NCBI GenBank assembly: GCA_030833825.1
Contig: JAURGL010000020.1
Location: forward strand, 1-16,709
Direction of reading: 5' to 3'
DNA from: Vulcanococcus sp. SFB_649D_100_25
Lineage (GTDB): Bacteria > Cyanobacteriota > Cyanobacteriia > PCC-6307 > Cyanobiaceae
Length of the DNA stretch: 16,709 nt
Below are positions 13,531 to 16,709 of this stretch, piece by piece (the stretch's first letter is position 1; every line of letters starts with the position of its first letter). The translations under genes were made by a program, and so were the position numbers. A model generated the notes under the pieces. That model saw only the letters and a list, made by a program, of their open reading frames with translations, was not told the origin of the DNA and made no database searches.

Positions 13531-14079
13531 TCAGTAGGCGTCCTGCATCTCGTAGAAGTCGGGCTGCACGTAGTCCTTGCGCAGGGGGAAGCCTTTCCAG
13601 TCTTCCGGCATCAGCAAACGCTTGGGCTGGGGATGGCCCTCAAAGGTGATGCCAAACATGTCGAAGGTTTCGCGCTCGGGCCAGTCGGATCCGCGGTAGA
13701 GCGGGTAGAGGCTCGGGATCGAGAGATCGCCATCGCGGGCGAGGAACACCTTCAGACGGACCTCCTCAGGTTTCACATCGGAAGGCAGGTGCTGGGAGGC
13801 GGTGGAGACCTCGGCCAGAGAACCCAGTTTCACCAGGTGATAGAAGCTCACCAGACGACCGCCGGGACCCTCGTCGTAGCCGCCCTGGCACTGGAGGTAG
13901 TCAAAACCCGAGGCCTTGAGGGCTGTCGCGATCAACGGTAGGAAGGGGGCTTCCACACCGATCACCTCAATGCCGAGGTGATCGGCGTCGAGCTGCTGGT
14001 GCTCAAAGCCCTGCTTGCTCAGCCATTCACTCACGGGGCCGGGCTGAGGAGCTGCGACGACGGCTGTGTCTTCTGGCAT
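13531..14079 (-). CDS. ndhJ: NDH-1 subunit J
   Basis: A 182-residue subunit homologous to NuoC, the 30-kDa subunit of complex I, in the peripheral arm of the cyanobacterial NAD(P)H dehydrogenase-like complex that takes electrons from ferredoxin for respiration, cyclic electron flow and CO2 uptake. Marks: YHLVKLGSLAEV, SLYPLYRGSDWPERETFDMFGI (the 30-kDa signature with ERETFDMFG at 135-143), and the terminal RLLMPEDWKGFPLRKDY (154-170). Length is as usual. The ATG lies 5 nt after the ndhK stop and is followed after 12 nt by asnB. Order C-K-J is the standard plastid and cyanobacterial arrangement. Confidence 0.97.
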   Translation of the reverse strand: MPEDTAVVAAPQPGPVSEWLSKQGFEHQQLDADHLGIEVIGVEAPFLPLIATALKASGFDYLQCQGGYDEGPGGRLVSFYHLVKLGSLAEVSTASQHLPSDVKPEEVRLKVFLARDGDLSIPSLYPLYRGSDWPERETFDMFGITFEGHPQPKRLLMPEDWKGFPLRKDYVQPDFYEMQDAY

Positions 14080-14084
14080 CGATC

Positions 14085-14822
14085 TCAGGCGGGATCAGCG
14101 GGAACAGAGGCTTTGGCACCGGTCGAGACCGGTAGGCCAGCAGCGGCAGCCAGGGCGGCTTTCTGGGTTTCAGCGCGGAGATAGCGACCATCCACGATCG
14201 GCTCCACCTGCTTCATTTGGTGGGACACGGTGAAGTAGCGGTGGGTGGGGAGCAGGTTGCCGCGCTCCGAGAGGGCTTCATTGCCAACCTTCTTGCGCAG
14301 CTTCACAACGGCATCAAAAATCGCCTCGGGCCGGGGCGGGCAACCGGGCAAATAGAGGTCAACCGGGATCAGCTTGTCGACGCCGCGCACGGCGGTGGTG
14401 GAGTCGGCGGAGAACATGCCACCGGTGATCGTGCAGGCACCCATGGCGATCACGTATTTCGGCTCGGGCATCTGCTCATAGAGACGCACCAATGCGGGAG
14501 CCATCTTCATCGTCACCGTGCCGGCCACGATCAAAAGATCCGCCTGGCGGGGGCTGGAGCGGGGCACCAGACCAAAGCGATCGAAGTCGAAGCGGGAGCC
14601 GATTAGGGCGGCGAACTCGATGAAGCAGCAGGCGGTTCCGTAGAGCAGCGGCCAGAGGCTGCTGAGGCGGGCCCAGTTATGCAGGTCATCAAGGGTGGTG
14701 AGGATCACGTTCTCGGAGAGATCCGAGGTCACGCTCGGGGCACCCACGGGGTTGCAGCTTGCTTCGCGCTGATCGCGCAGGGCCGTCAGGGAGAGGGTCT
14801 CAGACACGTTTGCCTTGGACAT
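14085..14822 (-). CDS. ndhK: NDH-1 subunit K, [4Fe-4S] protein
   Basis: A 245-residue NuoB/PSST homologue that carries the terminal iron-sulfur cluster N2 at the junction of the peripheral and membrane arms, where electrons pass to plastoquinone. The cluster ligands are visible: tandem C65-C66 in YGTACCFIEF, C130 in AMGACTITGGMF and C161 in LYLPGCPPRPEA. Other marks are SSPRQADLLIVAGTVT (89-104) and MAPALVRLYEQMPEPKYVI. The N-terminal 35 residues and the Ala/Pro-rich C-terminal tail are less conserved, as usual for the cyanobacterial protein. The start ATG is 3 nt after the ndhC stop (TGATCGATG on the minus strand). Confidence 0.98.
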   Translation of the reverse strand: MSKANVSETLSLTALRDQREASCNPVGAPSVTSDLSENVILTTLDDLHNWARLSSLWPLLYGTACCFIEFAALIGSRFDFDRFGLVPRSSPRQADLLIVAGTVTMKMAPALVRLYEQMPEPKYVIAMGACTITGGMFSADSTTAVRGVDKLIPVDLYLPGCPPRPEAIFDAVVKLRKKVGNEALSERGNLLPTHRYFTVSHQMKQVEPIVDGRYLRAETQKAALAAAAGLPVSTGAKASVPADPA

Positions 14823-14825
14823 CGA

Positions 14826-15188
14826 TCAGCTCCACTCGAGGGCGCCCTTGCGCCAGGCGTAGGCCAGGGCCACCACCAGGATGGCGATGAACACCAGGGC
14901 TTCGATGAAGGCCAGCAGGCCCAGGCGATGGAACGCCACTGCCCAGGGATACAGGAACACGGTCTCCACGTCGAAGATCACGAAGACCAGGGCAAACATG
15001 TAGTAGCGGATGTTGAACTGAATCCACGCCCCGCCAATGGGCTCCATGCCCGATTCGTAGGTGAGATCCCTTTCGCCAACGCGGGACTTCGGGGAAACGA
15101 TCTTGTTGGTGACGAGCGCCAAAACGGGTACCGCTGCTGCGATCAGCAGGAAGCCGAGAAAGGCGTCGTAACCGGAGAGGACGAACAC
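14826..15188 (-). CDS. ndhC: NDH-1 subunit C
   Basis: A 120-residue membrane subunit homologous to NuoA (ND3). Three helices are visible: about 7-27 (GYDAFLGFLLIAAAVPVLAL), 61-84 (RYYMFALVFVIFDVETVFLY, with the conserved Asp/Glu in FDVET) and 90-113. Between helices 1 and 2 is the quinone-site loop GERDLTYESGMEPIGG. The GTG at 15188 is chosen because it gives exactly the family's usual 120 residues beginning FVLSGYDAFLG; the longer in-frame reading to 15308 adds 40 unrelated, low-complexity residues. There is no clear Shine-Dalgarno sequence. It is the first gene of the minus-strand series ndhC-ndhK-ndhJ-asnB-epimerase. Confidence 0.97.
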   Translation of the reverse strand: MFVLSGYDAFLGFLLIAAAVPVLALVTNKIVSPKSRVGERDLTYESGMEPIGGAWIQFNIRYYMFALVFVIFDVETVFLYPWAVAFHRLGLLAFIEALVFIAILVVALAYAWRKGALEWS

Positions 15189-15353
15189 GGGCTGATGCGG
15201 CCCAACCTGCCGGGCAGTCTGACATCCACCTCCAGCGGCTGGGAGCCAGAGCTGAACGTGGCAAGGAGGCCAGTAAGGATGGGACTCGTGGCTGCGCCTA
15301 CAGGGCAAACCATCCGTTCTTCAACTGGCACTTCTTAGAGTCAGCCCCAATCA
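15189..15353. promoter_or_regulatory. Divergent ndhC / rubredoxin intergenic region
   Basis: These 165 nt are the only sizeable non-coding gap in the window and must carry promoters for both directions. Toward rubredoxin, tagagt at 15336-15341 fits the TANNNT -10 pattern, with a weak tccgtt 17 nt upstream; the inferred transcription start would be only a few bases before ATG 15354, favouring the second ATG at 15366. Toward ndhC I see no convincing -10/-35 pair. A small imperfect hairpin (ctccag ... ctgggag) lies at 15230-15245. The promoter calls are weak pattern matches; the regulatory role is inferred from gene orientation. Confidence 0.45.
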
Positions 15354-15749
15354 ATGGGTACATCCATGAGCGAGGAGACCCTCCCCGAAGAGCTCAATCC
15401 AGCCGCGGAGGAACCCACCGCTCCGATTGACGACCCAGACACGCACCGCTTCGAGTGCCGCAGCTGCGGATTTGTCTTTGACCCCGCCGAAGGGATCAAA
15501 AAGCTGGGAATCGAGCCGGGCACACCCTTCAGCGCCCTGGATCCAGTGAGCTTCCGCTGCCCGGTGTGCCGCAGCAAGACCCTGGCCTTCAAGGACATCG
15601 GCCCGCGGAACAAGCCCAGCGGCTTCGAAGAGAATCTCGGCTACGGCCTCGGGGTGAACACACTCACCCCCGGGCAGAAAAACGTGTTGATTTTCGGCGG
15701 ATTCGCCCTGGCCATTGCCTTCTTCCTCTCCCTCTATTCCCTCCGCTGA
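15354..15749 (+). CDS. rubA: Membrane-anchored rubredoxin
   Basis: A 131-residue rubredoxin of the oxygenic-phototroph type, needed for photosystem assembly in cyanobacteria, algae and plants. It has a poorly conserved acidic N-terminus (about 1-30), then the iron-binding domain with C35-x2-C38 (FECRSCGF) and C69-x2-C72 (FRCPVCRS) as the four Fe ligands, a linker with KPSGFEENLGYGLGVN, and a C-terminal membrane helix (about 109-128, VLIFGGFALAIAFFLSLYSL) that tethers it to the thylakoid. A second ATG at codon 5 (15366, MSEETL) is an equally good start. ycf48 begins 10 nt after the stop; in cyanobacteria rubredoxin, ycf48 and psbE-F-L-J often form one operon, and the psb genes would lie beyond the window edge. 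Confidence 0.95.
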   Translation: MGTSMSEETLPEELNPAAEEPTAPIDDPDTHRFECRSCGFVFDPAEGIKKLGIEPGTPFSALDPVSFRCPVCRSKTLAFKDIGPRNKPSGFEENLGYGLGVNTLTPGQKNVLIFGGFALAIAFFLSLYSLR

Positions 15750-15759
15750 GATCCAGACC

Positions 15760-16709
15760 ATGAAACGCCTGCTCTCCTCTCTCAGTGCCCTGCTACTGGC
15801 GGTGGTACTCAGCGGCTGCGTCAGCAGTGGATTGCCCACGGCCCAAGCAAGCCCCTGGGAGCCTGTTGACATCCACACCAAATCCAATCCCCTGGATCTG
15901 GCCTTCACCAATGGCAGCCATGGCTTCCTGGTGGGCAGCAACCGCTTGATCCTCGAAACCAATGACTCCGGCGCCTCCTGGCAGGAGCGTGCCCTTGATC
16001 TGCCGGAAGAGGAAAACTTCCGCTTGATCAGCGTGGATTTCGCAGGCGATGAGGGCTGGATCGTGGGACAGCCCGGATTGCTGCTCCACAGCGAAGACGG
16101 CGGGCAGAACTGGAGTCGCCTCTTCCTCGACACGAAACTCCCAGGGGAGCCCTACATGGTCACGGCACTTGGCCGCAACAGCGCTGAGCTGGCCACGAAC
16201 GTGGGGGCTGTGTACCGCACGAATGACGCCGGAGCCTCCTGGCAAGCCCAGGTGGAAGATGCCGCAGGAGCCGTGCGTGACCTGCGCCGCAGCCCCGAGG
16301 GCAGCTACATCAGCGTGAGCAGCCTGGGGAACTTCTTCGCCACCTGGAATCCAGGCGAGCCCCGTTGGACCCCGCATCAACGCGAAAGCAGCCAGCGACT
16401 GCAATCGATGGGATTCCAACCTGATGGCAACCTCTGGATGGTGGCCCGCGGCGCCCAACTCCGCTTCAACGACGACGCCTCCAACCCTGAAGAGTGGAGC
16501 AAGCCGGTGGTGCCGATCACCAATGGCTACGGCTACCTCGACATGGCCTGGGATCCCAGCGGGACCATCTGGGCTGGAGGCGGAAGCGGCACCCTGCTGG
16601 TGAGCAGCGATAACGGCAAAACCTGGCAACGCGACCCGGTGGGAGCCAAGCAACCAACCAACTTCAGCCACATCGCATTCTTCAGCGATGGCAAGGGGTT
16701 TGTGCTTGG
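15760..16709 (+). CDS. ycf48: Photosystem II assembly factor Ycf48 (HCF136), 3' partial
   Basis: Reading ATG 15760 gives 316 complete codons with no stop before the window end; about 15-25 residues are probably missing compared with the family length. Ycf48 is a lumenal seven-bladed beta-propeller that helps insert D1 and build the PSII reaction centre. There is a lipoprotein signal, MKRLLSSLSALLLAVVLSGC, with lipobox LSGC and Cys20. Repeated propeller motifs are visible: TNDSGASWQE, HSEDGGQNWSRL, RTNDAGASWQ, SSDNGKTWQRD, and GWIVGQPGLLL and GTIWAGGGSGTLL. The basic patch typical of the family is partly represented by RDLRRSPEG. The gene follows rubredoxin by 10 nt, so co-transcription is very likely. 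Confidence 0.96.
   Translation, partial: MKRLLSSLSALLLAVVLSGCVSSGLPTAQASPWEPVDIHTKSNPLDLAFTNGSHGFLVGSNRLILETNDSGASWQERALDLPEEENFRLISVDFAGDEGWIVGQPGLLLHSEDGGQNWSRLFLDTKLPGEPYMVTALGRNSAELATNVGAVYRTNDAGASWQAQVEDAAGAVRDLRRSPEGSYISVSSLGNFFATWNPGEPRWTPHQRESSQRLQSMGFQPDGNLWMVARGAQLRFNDDASNPEEWSKPVVPITNGYGYLDMAWDPSGTIWAGGGSGTLLVSSDNGKTWQRDPVGAKQPTNFSHIAFFSDGKGFVL

Noticed and set aside
1..16709. Mobile element, prophage, CRISPR array, toxin-antitoxin or defence island
   Set aside because: No transposase, integrase, direct-repeat array, nuclease/methylase set or small toxin pair was seen; nearly all the DNA is accounted for by core-type genes.

Overview
The window is about 16.7 kb of GC-rich cyanobacterial chromosome. 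Chlorophyll biosynthesis (chlD), the cyanobacterial/plastid ndhC-ndhK-ndhJ cluster, and a membrane-anchored rubredoxin followed by ycf48 identify an oxygenic phototroph. The GC content, very tight packing and protein flavour fit a Synechococcus/Cyanobium-type picocyanobacterium; that genus-level placement is inference. I see 18 protein genes, of which the first and last are cut by the window edges. I see no tRNA, rRNA, CRISPR array, transposase or prophage gene.

Left part (1-5474): a small photolyase-like alpha/beta protein (5' end missing); an unrecognised probable lipoprotein on the minus strand; then, on the plus strand, a thioredoxin-fold protein and a DegT-family PLP aminotransferase. 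Facing them on the minus strand is folK - Nudix hydrolase - class I CPD photolyase, in which the last two overlap as TGATG. A long hairpin lies immediately 3' of folK, in the gap before the Nudix gene.

Middle (5473-10707): chlD (Mg-chelatase D subunit) runs plus and its start codon overlaps the likely folK start. An MCE/MlaD lipid-transport protein and its MlaF-type ATPase run minus. A YvcK/CofD-like protein with an N-terminal membrane region runs plus.

Right part (10712-16709): one long minus-strand series, ndhC-ndhK-ndhJ-asnB-nucleotide-sugar epimerase, with gaps of 12 nt or less, places two probable surface-glycan genes directly behind three subunits of the photosynthetic NDH-1 complex. 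Divergent from it, across the largest intergenic gap (165 nt), are rubredoxin and ycf48, a photosystem biogenesis pair.

The genome is extremely compact here. Two convergent pairs have stop codons that abut in the same palindrome, TGATCA, and a third pair is 4 nt apart. Transcription must therefore terminate inside, or read through into, opposing genes. No stretch above 300 nt lacks a gene. I did not find a convincing new multi-gene system. The points most worth following are the start-on-start folK/chlD arrangement, the hairpin, the ndh-asnB-epimerase linkage, the stand-alone photolyase-like domain and the folK-Nudix-photolyase string.
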